Assembly (NCBI RefSeq): GCF_902832885.1
Contig: NZ_CADFDK010000006.1
Location: 310,001 to 374,000 of the forward strand
Length of the DNA stretch: 64,000 nt
Direction: 5' to 3'
Origin: Burkholderia seminalis DSM 23518
GTDB lineage: Bacteria; Pseudomonadota; Gammaproteobacteria; Burkholderiales; Burkholderiaceae
The translations under genes and the position numbers were made by a program. Below the pieces are notes generated by a model. It was not told where the DNA came from. It searched no databases and saw only the letters and a program-made list of their open reading frames with translations. Shown here one piece after another: positions 9,252 through 19,250 of this stretch (its first letter is position 1; every line of letters starts with the position of its first letter).

Positions 9252-9556
9252 GTTTCCTTCTCTCGAACACCGGATTCGGGAAAACCACGCTTGATATTTC
9301 TCAAACATTGGCGCGGACCTGAAATGTACGCGCACAAATCGGATCGAACAATCTTTTTATAGTCCATTTAATGTTCCGCAATCGGAGACAATCGAAATTT
9401 CGATGCATTTTTGTGTCGTCGGCGCGACAAATCTGCGGCGCGCAACCCCGGTGTCGCATGCCGGCGACACCCCGCGCGCCGCGATGCGCGCGCATGACGG
9501 TCGGTTAGAATCGCGTGCAATCAAACAGAAAGCTTCCCTCCGAGGGCAATCGAGCG
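9252..9556. other. Divergent promoter region, glucose dehydrogenase / alpha-2-macroglobulin
   Basis: About 305 bases between two divergent operons, notably AT-rich at 9340-9420. It contains the 14-bp perfect palindrome listed separately at 9391-9404 and a TATAAA-like element on the minus strand near 9355-9361 that could be a -10 box for the dehydrogenase operon. I could not place a convincing -35. Confidence 0.4.
9391..9404. promoter_or_regulatory. 14-bp perfect palindrome, possible operator
   Basis: ATCGAAATTTCGAT is its own reverse complement and lies 140 bp upstream of the dehydrogenase operon and 150 bp upstream of the macroglobulin gene. It could bind a dimeric regulator. No adjacent regulator gene exists, so the protein is unknown. 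Confidence 0.35.
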
Positions 9557-12500
9557 ATGAAGCAGCACGACAAACACAACAAAGCCGATCGAACCGACCG
9601 CACCATCCGGCTGCTCTGGCGCATCGGCGCCGTCGCGGCGCTCGGCGGCGCAACGGCGCTTTCGCTGCACGCGGGCGCGGCGCGCACGGTGAGCGTGTCG
9701 CCGCAAGGCACCGTCACCGAAGTCCGGCAGAGCGTCGTCAAGTTCGACGAACCGATGGTCGCGTTCGGCTCGGCCTCCGCGCCGAACCCCGCCCGCGTGA
9801 CCTGTAACGACTCGACGGCCGCGCGCGGCCAGGGTCACTGGCTCGACGACAAGACCTGGGTTTACGACTTCGAAAACGACCTGCCGCCCGGCGTGCGCTG
9901 CTCGGTCGCGCTCAACGACACGCTGCGCTCGGTCGCCGGCAATGCAGCCAGCGGCCCGCGCCGCTTCACGTTCCAGACGGGCGGCCCGTTCCCGGTGTCG
10001 GTGCGCCCCGGCTCGCGGGAAATCGAGGAACACCAGGTTTTCGTGTTGAAGCTGAACGGCCCGGCCGAGCCGCGTTCGGCGCTCGCGAACATCTGGTGCG
10101 AAGCGGCGGGCATCGGCAACCGCATTCCGGTCACGGCCGCCGACGACGATACGCGCAACGCGCTGCTCGATCATTTCGGGTTCAAGAAGGAAGCCGCGCG
10201 CGTGCTGACGCTGTCGTGCTCGCAGGCGCTGCCGGCCAGCGCGAAGATGCAGCTCGTCTACGGCAAGGGCGTCGCGAGCCCGAGCGGCATCGCGAACGAA
10301 ACCGAACGCCGCTTCGATTTCACCGTACGCGCGCCGTTCGCCGCGAGCTTCTCGTGCGAACGCGAGAACGCGAAGGCGCCCTGCACGCCGCTGCGCCCGC
10401 TCACGCTGTCGTTCAATGCGCCGATCTCGCGCAAGAACGCCGAAGCGATCAAGCTGCGCGGCCCCGACGGCTCGCTGAGCCCGACCTTCGCGGCCGACGA
10501 CCACAGCGAGGAAGTGACGACCGTCACGTTCAACCCGCCGCTGCCCGCGCAGGCCGGCCTGACGATCGAACTGCCGTCGGGCCTGCGCGACGTGACCGAC
10601 CGCTCGCTGTCCAACGCCGACCTGTTCCCGCTGGCGACACGCACCGCGCCGATGCCGCCGCTCGCGAAATTCTCGTCGGGCACGTTCGGGATCGTCGAGC
10701 GCTTCGCTGAACCCGACACGCCCGCGCTCGTGCCCGTCACGCTGCGCAACGTCGAGGCCGACCTGCATATCGCGGGCCTCAACGCGGGCGGCGCGCAATT
10801 CGCGAACCTGAAGGTCGAGAACGATACGGCGATCCGCCAGTGGATGCGCACCGTCGACCGCTTCGACAACTGGTCGATGACGGCCGGCTCGATCGACAGC
10901 CAGATTCCCGGCCTGCTCGACCGCAAGGGCCAGCACCCCGTCTACGTGCCGCTCGAAGCCGGCGAAAAACAGCCCGCGCCGAAGAATCGCCGCATCGACG
11001 TGCGCTCGCTGTCGCTGCTCGAGGGCGAGCCCGGCGCGCAAACGCTGACGCTGCCGCAGGCCGATCCGAAGACGCTGCGCCCGTTCGAGGTGGTCGGCGT
11101 GCCGATCGACAAGCCCGGCTTCTACGTGCTCGAACTCGCGTCGCCCGCGCTCGGCCGCTCGCTGCTCGCGAAGCCGTCGAGCATGTACGTGCGCACCACC
11201 GTGCTTGTGACGAACCTCGGCGTGCACCTCAAACAGGGCCGCGAGAACAATCTCGTCTGGGTCACGACGCTCGACAAGGGCAAGCCGGTGCCGAACGCGC
11301 AGATCCGCGTGTCGGACTGCAACGGCGACGAAATCGCGGCCGGCACGACCGATGCGCAGGGCCTGCTGAAGATCGACGGGCCGTTCGAGCCGAAGCGCGC
11401 ATGCAACTCGTCGGAGCAGCGCTTCGACGACTACTTCGTATCGGCGCGCGTCAACGATCCGAAAACGGGCCCCGACATGGCGTTCGTCAGCTCGGGCTGG
11501 AACCGCGGGATCGAATCGTGGCGCTTCAACGTGCCGACCGACACCGACAGCGCGCCGACCGTGCGTGCGCATACGGTGTTCGACCGCACGCTGCTGCGCG
11601 CCGGCGAAACCGTGTCGATGAAGCATTTCATCCGCACCGAGACGCTGCAGAGTCTCGCGTTCCCGTCGCAAACCCCGACGCGCGTGACGATCCGCCATCT
11701 CGGCACGGGCCAGACGTACAAGCTGCCGCTCACGTGGGCGGCCGACCATAGCGCGGACACGCAGTTCACGCTGCCGGCCGCCGCGAAGCTCGGCGAATAC
11801 AGCGTCGAACTCGAAGGCGGCCCGGAAGATGCACCGACCGCCACCTACTACAGCGGCAGCTTCCGCGTCGAGGCGTTTCGCCTGCCGGTGCTGAAAGGCT
11901 CGATCGGCGCGCGCGACGCGCAGAAGAGCCCGCTCGTCGCCGCGAAGGAAGCGCCGCTCGCGGTGCAGATCGACTACGTGTCGGGCGGCGGCGCATCGAA
12001 CCTGCCCGTGCAGGTGTCGGCGCTGATGAAATGGGCATCGCCGCCGTTCGCCGACCGCTTCGAGGATTTCAGCTTCACGCCGTACCGTCCCGACTCGAGC
12101 GACGGCAACGCCGACGACGATTCGCAGGACGGCGACAACGCGTCCTCGTCGAACCACGATCCCGACGCGACGAAGCTGATCGCCGACAAGCTGCCGCTGA
12201 CGCTCGACCGCAACGGCGCGGGCTCGGTCACGCTCAAGGGTCTGCCCGACGTCGACGCGCCGAAGCGCATCGCGCTGGAAGCGACGTTCGCCGATCCGAA
12301 CGGCGAAGTGCAGACGATCCGCGGCGACACGATCCTGTGGCCGGCCGCGGTGGTGGCCGGCATCAAGGCCGGCCGCTGGGTGTCGGTCGGCCAGCGCGTG
12401 CCCGTGCAGGCACTGGCGGTCGATTTGCAGGGCAAGCCGCGTGCGTCCGTGCCGATCGAGATCAAGGGCGTCGCGCACATCACGACCTCGTCGCGCAAGC

Positions 12501-15500
12501 GGATGGTCGGCGGCTTCTATGCGTACGACAACAAGAGCGACACGCGCGAGCTCGGCGTGCTGTGCTCGGGCAAGACCGACGACAAGGGCCGCATGGCCTG
12601 CGACGCGACGCTCGAACAGGCCGGCAACGTGCAGCTGATCGCGGTCGCGAAGGACGGCGACGGCCGCACGTCGAATGCGTCGACGTCGGTGTGGGTCACG
12701 CGCGAGGACGAACTCTGGTTCGGCGGCGACAACACCGACCGGATCGACGTGATCCCCGAGAAAACGTCGTACGAACCGGGCGAAACGGCCCGCTTCCAGG
12801 TGCGGATGCCGTTCCGCTATGCGACGGCGCTCGTCGCGGTCGAACGCGGCGGCGTGATGGAAACGCACATCGTCGAACTGAACGGCAAGAATCCGACCGT
12901 CGACCTGAAGGTCGGCGATTCGTGGGGGCCGAACGTGTACGTGTCGGTGCTCGCGCTGCGCGGCCGGATTCGCGAGGTGCCGTGGTATTCGTTCTTCACG
13001 TGGGGCTGGAAAGCGCCGGTCGAATGGGCGCGCGCGTTCTGGCGCGAAGGCCGCCACTATGAAGCGCCGACGGCGTTCGTCGACCTGTCGAAGCCCGCGT
13101 TCCGCTATGGTCTCGGCGAGATCAAGGTCGGCACGGGCGTCCATCGCCTCGGCGTGACCGTGACGACCGACGCGACGCGCTACACGGTGCGCGGCAAGGC
13201 GCAGGCGCACGTGAAGGTCACGCTGCCGAACGGCCAGCCTGCACCGGCCGGCACGCAGATCGCGGTCGCGGCCGTCGACGAGGCGCTGCTCGAACTGATG
13301 CCGAACAACAGCTGGGACCTGCTCGGCGCGATGCTGCGCCGGCGCGCGTACGGCGTCGAGACGGCCACCGCGCAGATGGAGATCGTCGGCCGCCGCCACT
13401 TCGGCCGCAAGGCCGTGCCGGCCGGCGGCGGAGGCGGCAGCGCGCCGACGCGCGAGCTGTTCGACACGCTGCTGCTGTGGAATCCGCGCGTGACGCTCGA
13501 TGCAAGCGGCAGCGCGACCGTCGAGGTGCCGCTGAACGACGCGCTCACGCGCTTCCGGATCGTCGCGATCGCGGCGGTCGGCCCCGACCGTTTCGGCACG
13601 GGCAGCACGTCGATCCGCAGCACGCAGGATCTGCAGCTGATCTCCGGCCTGCCGCCGCTCGTGCGCGAAGGCGACGCGTTCCGCGCGCAGGTCACGCTGC
13701 GCAACACGACCGACCGCGCGATGCAGGTCGTCGTGACGCCGCGCGTGACGGGTCTCGACGTCGCGCCGCAAACCGTGTCGCTCGCGGCCAATACGGCAAC
13801 CGAGGTTGCCTGGACCATCACCGTGCCCGAGCAGGCGCTCGATGCGGCCGGTGCGCTGAACTGGCGCATCGAGGCGGCCGAGCAAGGCGGCAAGCGCGCG
13901 TCCGACGCGCTGGCGGTCGCGCAGAAGGTCGTGCCGGCCCTGCCGGTGACCGTGCAGCAGGCCACGCTCGCCCAGGTCGACGGCACGCTGACGGTGCCCG
14001 TGTCGGCCCCGGCCGGCGCCGTGAACAACGCGCAGGGTTCGCCGCGCGGCGGCATCGCCGTCTCGCTGCAGTCGAAGCTCGCCGACGGCCTGCCCGGCGT
14101 GCGGCGCTGGTTCGAGCGTTATCCGTACCGTTGCCTCGAACAACAAACGTCGCGCGCGATCGGCCTGCGCGATCCGGCGCAATGGCAGGCGCTGATCGCC
14201 CGCATGCCGGTCTACCTCGACGGTGACGGGCTGGCGAGCTATTTCCCGCCGTCGTCCGACGATTCGCACCACGGCAGCCCGACGTTGTCGTCGTACCTGC
14301 TCGTGGTGTCGGACGAAGCCAGCCGCCTCGACCCGCGCTTCGCGCTGCCGGAAGACCTGCGCACGCAGCTCGAGGCCGGGCTTGCACGCTTCGTCGACGG
14401 CCGCATCGAGCGCAACGCGTGGGCGCCGCGCCAGGATCGCGACCTGCGCAAGCTCGCCGCGATCGAGGCGCTGTCGCGCTTCGGCGCCGCGCAGGGCCGC
14501 ATGCTCGGCTCGATCGAGATCGCGCCGAACCAGTGGCCGACGTCGGCGGTGATCGACTATCACGCGATCCTGACGCGCGTGAAGGACATCCCGCAGCGCG
14601 ACGAGAAACGCGCGCAGGTCGAACAGATCCTGCGGGCGCGCCTGACGTACCAGGGCACGCAGCTCGTGTTCTCGACCGCACGCGACGACGACCTGTGGTG
14701 GCTGATGACCAGCAACGAGACCAACGCCGCGCGTCTCGCGCTGGAATTCGCGGGCGACCCGGCATGGAAGGACGAGATGCCGCGGGTGACGGCCGGCCTG
14801 CTCGCGCTGCAGCGCCAGGGCGCATGGCAGACGACGACGTCGAACGCCCTCGGGCTGCTCGCGGTCGAGCGCTTCTCGCGCACCTACGAGAGCACGCCGG
14901 TCGCCGGCGCGACGAAGGTCGCGCTCGGCGGCGACGAGCGTTCGATCTCGTGGTCGCAGGCGCCGGCGCCTGCCGACGCACCGGTGTCGGCCACCGCCGC
15001 GACCCGCGCCGCCGCCGCGCGCAGCGTGATGCTGCCGTGGCCGCGTGCGTCGCAGGGGCCAGCCACGCTGTCCGTCACGCAGGACGGCACGGGCCGCCCG
15101 TGGGCGACGGTCGAGAGCCTCGCGGCCGTGCCGCTGCGTGCGCCGTTCGCGGCCGGCTACCGGATCACGAAGACCGTCACGCCCGTGTCGCCGGCCGTCA
15201 AGGGCGTGCTGACGCGCGGCGACGTCGTGCGCGTGCATCTCGACATCGATGCGCAGAGCGACATGACGTGGGTCGCCGTCAACGATCCGATCCCGGCCGG
15301 CGCGACGATCCTCGGCTCGGGCCTCGGCCGCGACTCCGAAGCGGCAACGCAGGGCGAGAAGACGCCGGACGGCGCATGGCCGGCATTCATCGAGCGCGAT
15401 TTCGACGGCTACCGCGCGTACTACGACTATCTGCCGAAGGGCAAATTCTCGGTCGAGTACACGGTGCGGCTGAACAACGTCGGCACGTTCGGGCTGCCGC

Positions 15501-15592
15501 CGACGCGCGTCGAGGCGCTGTACGCGCCGTCCGTCCACGGCCTGTGGCCGAACCCGCCGATGACCGTGAAGGCGCCCGACGCGGGCAAGTAA
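9557..15592 (+). CDS. Bacterial alpha-2-macroglobulin with thioester motif
   Basis: A 2011-residue periplasmic protease trap. A signal-anchor segment (about residues 21-42) is followed by repeated macroglobulin beta domains, a carboxypeptidase-regulatory-like segment near 560, an A2M core near 1300 and the thioester domain with CLEQ at Cys1526. The intact CLEQ places it in the group that can cross-link to attacking proteases, which is normally paired with PBP1C, as here. It is longer than the E. coli homologue (about 1650) and has no lipobox. An Asp/Ser/Asn-rich stretch at about 848-880 is a likely exposed loop. ATG at 9557 was preferred over GTG at 9515, which would add residues before the anchor. 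pbpC starts 10 bases after the stop. Confidence 0.93.
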   Translation: MKQHDKHNKADRTDRTIRLLWRIGAVAALGGATALSLHAGAARTVSVSPQGTVTEVRQSVVKFDEPMVAFGSASAPNPARVTCNDSTAARGQGHWLDDKTWVYDFENDLPPGVRCSVALNDTLRSVAGNAASGPRRFTFQTGGPFPVSVRPGSREIEEHQVFVLKLNGPAEPRSALANIWCEAAGIGNRIPVTAADDDTRNALLDHFGFKKEAARVLTLSCSQALPASAKMQLVYGKGVASPSGIANETERRFDFTVRAPFAASFSCERENAKAPCTPLRPLTLSFNAPISRKNAEAIKLRGPDGSLSPTFAADDHSEEVTTVTFNPPLPAQAGLTIELPSGLRDVTDRSLSNADLFPLATRTAPMPPLAKFSSGTFGIVERFAEPDTPALVPVTLRNVEADLHIAGLNAGGAQFANLKVENDTAIRQWMRTVDRFDNWSMTAGSIDSQIPGLLDRKGQHPVYVPLEAGEKQPAPKNRRIDVRSLSLLEGEPGAQTLTLPQADPKTLRPFEVVGVPIDKPGFYVLELASPALGRSLLAKPSSMYVRTTVLVTNLGVHLKQGRENNLVWVTTLDKGKPVPNAQIRVSDCNGDEIAAGTTDAQGLLKIDGPFEPKRACNSSEQRFDDYFVSARVNDPKTGPDMAFVSSGWNRGIESWRFNVPTDTDSAPTVRAHTVFDRTLLRAGETVSMKHFIRTETLQSLAFPSQTPTRVTIRHLGTGQTYKLPLTWAADHSADTQFTLPAAAKLGEYSVELEGGPEDAPTATYYSGSFRVEAFRLPVLKGSIGARDAQKSPLVAAKEAPLAVQIDYVSGGGASNLPVQVSALMKWASPPFADRFEDFSFTPYRPDSSDGNADDDSQDGDNASSSNHDPDATKLIADKLPLTLDRNGAGSVTLKGLPDVDAPKRIALEATFADPNGEVQTIRGDTILWPAAVVAGIKAGRWVSVGQRVPVQALAVDLQGKPRASVPIEIKGVAHITTSSRKRMVGGFYAYDNKSDTRELGVLCSGKTDDKGRMACDATLEQAGNVQLIAVAKDGDGRTSNASTSVWVTREDELWFGGDNTDRIDVIPEKTSYEPGETARFQVRMPFRYATALVAVERGGVMETHIVELNGKNPTVDLKVGDSWGPNVYVSVLALRGRIREVPWYSFFTWGWKAPVEWARAFWREGRHYEAPTAFVDLSKPAFRYGLGEIKVGTGVHRLGVTVTTDATRYTVRGKAQAHVKVTLPNGQPAPAGTQIAVAAVDEALLELMPNNSWDLLGAMLRRRAYGVETATAQMEIVGRRHFGRKAVPAGGGGGSAPTRELFDTLLLWNPRVTLDASGSATVEVPLNDALTRFRIVAIAAVGPDRFGTGSTSIRSTQDLQLISGLPPLVREGDAFRAQVTLRNTTDRAMQVVVTPRVTGLDVAPQTVSLAANTATEVAWTITVPEQALDAAGALNWRIEAAEQGGKRASDALAVAQKVVPALPVTVQQATLAQVDGTLTVPVSAPAGAVNNAQGSPRGGIAVSLQSKLADGLPGVRRWFERYPYRCLEQQTSRAIGLRDPAQWQALIARMPVYLDGDGLASYFPPSSDDSHHGSPTLSSYLLVVSDEASRLDPRFALPEDLRTQLEAGLARFVDGRIERNAWAPRQDRDLRKLAAIEALSRFGAAQGRMLGSIEIAPNQWPTSAVIDYHAILTRVKDIPQRDEKRAQVEQILRARLTYQGTQLVFSTARDDDLWWLMTSNETNAARLALEFAGDPAWKDEMPRVTAGLLALQRQGAWQTTTSNALGLLAVERFSRTYESTPVAGATKVALGGDERSISWSQAPAPADAPVSATAATRAAAARSVMLPWPRASQGPATLSVTQDGTGRPWATVESLAAVPLRAPFAAGYRITKTVTPVSPAVKGVLTRGDVVRVHLDIDAQSDMTWVAVNDPIPAGATILGSGLGRDSEAATQGEKTPDGAWPAFIERDFDGYRAYYDYLPKGKFSVEYTVRLNNVGTFGLPPTRVEALYAPSVHGLWPNPPMTVKAPDAGK

Positions 15593-15602
15593 CGAGACCG
15601 TG

Positions 15603-17840
15603 ATGATCGATCTGGCATGGCCGCGGCCGGCGCGTTTCGCCGGCCGCGTATTCGTCGCCGTCGTGCTGGCCGCACCGCTGGTTGCACATGCGCTGCCCGG
15701 CTACGACGACGTGCGCCGCAACTGGCGCAGTTCCGACTGGGTGCTGCTCGCGCGCGACGGCACGCCGTTGCAGCGCACGCGCGTCGACCTCGCCGAACGG
15801 CGCGGCGACTGGGTATCGCTCGCGGATGTCTCGCCCGCGTTCCGCGAGGCGATCGTCGTGTCCGAGGACAAGCGCTTCTACGAACACAGCGGCGTCGACT
15901 GGCGCGGGATCGCCGGCGCCGCGTGGGGCAACCTGTGGAACGAGCGCACGCGCGGCGCGTCGACCGTCACGATGCAGCTCGCCGGGCTGCTCAGCGATTC
16001 GCCGCGCCGCTCGGGCCAGCGTTCGCTGCCGCAAAAGGCCACGCAGGCGATGAACGCGCTGCTGCTCGAACGCGGCTGGCGCAAGGACCAGATTCTCGAG
16101 GCCTACCTGAACCTGGTGCCGTTCCGCGGCGAGACGGTCGGGCTCGGCGCGCTGTCGCAGGTGCTGTTCGGCAAGGCGCCGTCGGGCCTCGACGCGCGCG
16201 AGGCGGCGATCGCGGCTGCGCTCGTGCGTGCGCCGAACGCGGCGCCCGCGAAGATCGCCGAACGTGCGTGCCGGATCCTGCGCGACATGCACGCCGAACC
16301 GGCGTGCGCATCGCTCGACGGTTACGTGCAGCTCGTCGTTGCGCGCCCCGCCAGCGCCGTGCGCGATGACGGCGCCGCCCTCGCCCCGCACTTCGCACGG
16401 CGCATCGCGGCCGAGGTCAAACCGGCGGCCGGCGCGCAGGTCCGCACGACGCTCGATGCGCCGCTGCAGCGCTTCGCGCGCGACACGCTGATGCGCGCGC
16501 TGACCGAACTCAATGCGCCCGCGCACCGGCGCAACGTGCAGGACGGCGCGGTCGTCGTGATCGACAACGCGACCGGCGAGATTCGTGCATGGGTCGGGTC
16601 GTCGGGCGCACTGTCGAGCGCGCGCGACGTCGATGCCGTGCTCGCACCGCGCCAGGCCGGCTCGACGCTCAAGCCGTTCCTCTATGCGCAGGCGCTCGAC
16701 GAGAAACGGCTGACGGCCGCGTCGCTGCTCGACGATGCGCCGATCAACCTCGCCGCCGGCGGCGGCCTGTACATTCCGCAGAACTACGACAAGGATTTCA
16801 AGGGCTGGGTGAGCGTGCGCAGCGCGCTCGGCGGCTCGCTGAACGTGCCGGCCGTGCGCACGCTCGTGCTCGTCACGCCGCACCGCTTCGCGCGCACGCT
16901 GACCGCGCTCGGCCTGCCGCTCGCGCAGGAAGGCGACTACTACGGCTTCAGCCTCGCACTCGGCAGCGCCGACGTCACGCTGCTCTCGCTGACCAACGCC
17001 TATCGCGCGCTTGCGAACGGCGGCGTCGCGCGCAAGGTCGTCGACCTGCCGGCCGCGGCACCGGCATCCGGCGCATCGACGCCCGCCGGGACGAATGACG
17101 GCACGCGCGTGTTCAGCGAGGCGGCCAGCTTCATCGTCACCGACATCCTGTCCGACAACAACGCGCGCGTGCGCACGTTCGGCTTCGACAACCCGCTCGC
17201 GACGCGCTTCTTCTCCGCCGTCAAGACCGGCACGAGCAAGGACATGCGCGACAACTGGACCGTCGGCTACACGTCGCGCTATACGGTCGGCGTGTGGGTC
17301 GGCAATGCGGACGGCTCGCCGATGTGGGACGTGTCGGGTGTCACGGGCGCGTCGCCCGTGTGGTCGGCCGTCGTCGGTTATCTGCACCGCGACCTGCCGA
17401 GCCGCGCGCCGCGCGCGCCGGCCGGCGTCGAGACGCGCCGCATCGCGTTCGAGCGCGACATCGAGCCTGCACGCAACGAGTGGTTCCTCGCCGGGACGGC
17501 GGTCGACACGATCCGGCTCGCGGCGCCCGTCGCGCCGGGCAAGGACGGCGCGCGCGCGCCGCTGACGATCGGCGCGCCGACCGACGGCACGATCTTCGCG
17601 ATCGACCCGGACATTCCGCCGAGGAATCAGCGCATCTGGTTCGAGCGCTCGGCCGGGCGCGCGACGAAGTTCGCGTGGCGGCTCGACGACAAGGTGATCG
17701 GGCATGCCGACCGTATCGCATGGCTGCCGTGGCCGGGACGGCACCGGCTCGAGCTCGTCGACGCACGCGGCAACGTCGCGGATGCGATCAGCTTCGAGGT
17801 GCGCGGCGCGTTCGCGAAGACGGCCGCGCGCAAGCCCTGA
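15603..17840 (+). CDS. pbpC: Penicillin-binding protein 1C (bifunctional glycosyltransferase/transpeptidase)
   Basis: A 745-residue inner-membrane peptidoglycan synthase. After an N-terminal hydrophobic segment comes the GT51 glycosyltransferase domain (SEDKRFYEHSGVDW, catalytic Glu near residue 88; GASTVTMQLAGLL). The transpeptidase domain follows with STLK (Ser354, Lys357), SLN in GGSLNVP and KTG at about 541. The C-terminal 90 residues are the PBP1C-specific C domain (PTDGTIFAIDPDIPP). It follows the alpha-2-macroglobulin gene by 10 bases, the conserved pair thought to repair the wall and trap proteases after envelope breach. GTG at 15600 directly precedes the ATG and could also serve as start. 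Confidence 0.95.
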   Translation: MIDLAWPRPARFAGRVFVAVVLAAPLVAHALPGYDDVRRNWRSSDWVLLARDGTPLQRTRVDLAERRGDWVSLADVSPAFREAIVVSEDKRFYEHSGVDWRGIAGAAWGNLWNERTRGASTVTMQLAGLLSDSPRRSGQRSLPQKATQAMNALLLERGWRKDQILEAYLNLVPFRGETVGLGALSQVLFGKAPSGLDAREAAIAAALVRAPNAAPAKIAERACRILRDMHAEPACASLDGYVQLVVARPASAVRDDGAALAPHFARRIAAEVKPAAGAQVRTTLDAPLQRFARDTLMRALTELNAPAHRRNVQDGAVVVIDNATGEIRAWVGSSGALSSARDVDAVLAPRQAGSTLKPFLYAQALDEKRLTAASLLDDAPINLAAGGGLYIPQNYDKDFKGWVSVRSALGGSLNVPAVRTLVLVTPHRFARTLTALGLPLAQEGDYYGFSLALGSADVTLLSLTNAYRALANGGVARKVVDLPAAAPASGASTPAGTNDGTRVFSEAASFIVTDILSDNNARVRTFGFDNPLATRFFSAVKTGTSKDMRDNWTVGYTSRYTVGVWVGNADGSPMWDVSGVTGASPVWSAVVGYLHRDLPSRAPRAPAGVETRRIAFERDIEPARNEWFLAGTAVDTIRLAAPVAPGKDGARAPLTIGAPTDGTIFAIDPDIPPRNQRIWFERSAGRATKFAWRLDDKVIGHADRIAWLPWPGRHRLELVDARGNVADAISFEVRGAFAKTAARKP

Positions 17841-17999
17841 GCACGTGAACCGGCCAACCCCGGTGCAGAGGCATGTGCGTCGCTGTCGTCGCGACCGGGT
17901 CAAACGAGCCAGCAGCGCGCCGATCCGGGGCCTAGAATGAGAACAGCGCCGCCTTCCCGACGCGCACCGGTTGCCCCATTCTTCCGATCGTCCGCGACC

Positions 18000-18689
18000 A
18001 TGAACATTCGCCACGAACGCTTCACCCGCCCCGCGCTGGGCGTCTTGTGCGTCGCAACGCTCGCCGCCCTCCAGGCGTGCAACGGCGATGCCTGCTTCGG
18101 CGTCGATGTCTGCTTCAACAACAATACGCAAACCGTCGCGCTGTCGGGTACGGCCGCGACGGGCGGCGCGCTCGCGAGCGCGCAGGTGACGGTCAGCTGC
18201 GCGGCCGGCTCGGCGACGATGCTGACGGACGGCGGCGGCAACTACCGCGTGACGCTCAACGCGACGCTGCCGTGCGTGATCACCGTGGCGTCGGGCGGCA
18301 CGAGCCTTCATTCGCTCGCGTATGCAGGCGGCACCTTCAATACGACGCCCGAGACCGAGTTGATGCTGGTCTATCTCGCGGCCCAGCTCGGCACGAACAC
18401 GGCCGGGCTGATCGGTCATTTCCAGGGCAGCCTGCACGATCAGCAGGTGATGAACGACCCGAACGCGGTCCAGGCCGCGCAATCGGCCGTCGTGTCGAAC
18501 CTGCAGCAGCGCTATGCGGTCACGCTCGCGGCGCCGGCGTTCCTGACCACATCGTTCGTGGTCGGGCAACCGGGCGTCGACAGCGACCTCGTCGCACTGG
18601 CCAAGGCCGGCGCGATCGACTCGAACGGACAGCCGGATCCGGTTGCCGTTTCGCTGTTGCAGCAGGCCGGCGCCGCGCATCCGCTGTAA
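18000..18689 (+). CDS. Putative lipoprotein of unknown function
   Basis: A 229-residue exported protein. The signal peptide ends in a lipobox (LAALQAC, Cys at about 26), so the mature protein should be lipid-anchored. The mature part starts with a Cys-rich bit (CNGDACFGVDVCF), then a beta-rich region (about 40-95) that looks like a carboxypeptidase-regulatory or Ig-like fold, then a helical half. I do not recognise a specific family. ATG at 18000 was chosen because it places the signal peptide at the N-terminus; the open frame goes back to 17937. Convergent with the acetyltransferase gene, 22 bases apart. Confidence 0.75.
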   Translation: MNIRHERFTRPALGVLCVATLAALQACNGDACFGVDVCFNNNTQTVALSGTAATGGALASAQVTVSCAAGSATMLTDGGGNYRVTLNATLPCVITVASGGTSLHSLAYAGGTFNTTPETELMLVYLAAQLGTNTAGLIGHFQGSLHDQQVMNDPNAVQAAQSAVVSNLQQRYAVTLAAPAFLTTSFVVGQPGVDSDLVALAKAGAIDSNGQPDPVAVSLLQQAGAAHPL

Positions 18690-18711
18690 CGGGCGCGACG
18701 GGAATCAGCCG

Positions 18712-19233
18712 TCAGGTGCCGGCTTCGCGCGCGTCGTCCGCCAGCAGCGCCCAGCGCTCGTGGTCGCGCCATTCGCCGCCGATGCGCAGATAGCGCGGCG
18801 AAAAGCCCTCTTTCGCGAAGCCGAGCCGCCGCACCAGCGCGATCGACGCGTGGTTGCCGGGCTGGATGTTCGCTTCGAGCCGATGCAGTCCCAGCTCGCC
18901 GAATGCGACGGCGATCGCCGCGCGCAGCGCATCCGTCATCAGCCCCTTGCGGCTGAAATCCGCCATCCCGTAGTACGCGAGATACGCGCTCTGGAACACG
19001 CCGCCGACGATCTCGTTGAGGTTCACGACACCGACCACCGCGCCGGACGCCTGCTCGCGCGCGACGAGGCCGACGTTCGGCCCCGTCAGGCAGCGGGCGA
19101 ACCATGGGTCGAAACCCGCCTGATCGACGAACGAGTCGACCCACGGCAGATGATGATTGCGGCTTGCGCGATTGGCGGCGATCAGGTCGGCGGCGTCGGA
19201 TCGGGCGACGCGGTTCAGCAGGATTCGGCTCAT
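18712..19233 (-). CDS. GNAT family N-acetyltransferase (RimJ/RimL-like)
   Basis: A 173-residue acetyl-CoA-dependent acetyltransferase. The core is visible as VGVVNLNEIVGG, then YLAYYGMADFSRKGLMTDALRAAI (acetyl-CoA loop region) and the LHRLEANIQPGNHASIALVRRLGFAKEG signature (in parts) typical of the Acetyltransf_3 group that modifies ribosomal proteins or antibiotics. The substrate is unknown. ATG at 19233 begins MSRILLNR. It follows the Bcr/CflA-type transporter gene by 17 bases and is likely co-transcribed with it; such pairs often serve drug resistance (inference). Confidence 0.85.
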   Translation of the reverse strand: MSRILLNRVARSDAADLIAANRASRNHHLPWVDSFVDQAGFDPWFARCLTGPNVGLVAREQASGAVVGVVNLNEIVGGVFQSAYLAYYGMADFSRKGLMTDALRAAIAVAFGELGLHRLEANIQPGNHASIALVRRLGFAKEGFSPRYLRIGGEWRDHERWALLADDAREAGT

Positions 19234-19250
19234 GGGTCGGCCGGCCGCGC

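Noticed and set aside
9521-15538. A 2005-codon open frame on the minus strand opposite the alpha-2-macroglobulin gene
   Set aside because: It is the antisense shadow of a long high-GC gene; the product is Arg/Ala/His-rich with no domain, while the plus-strand frame has a full family match.
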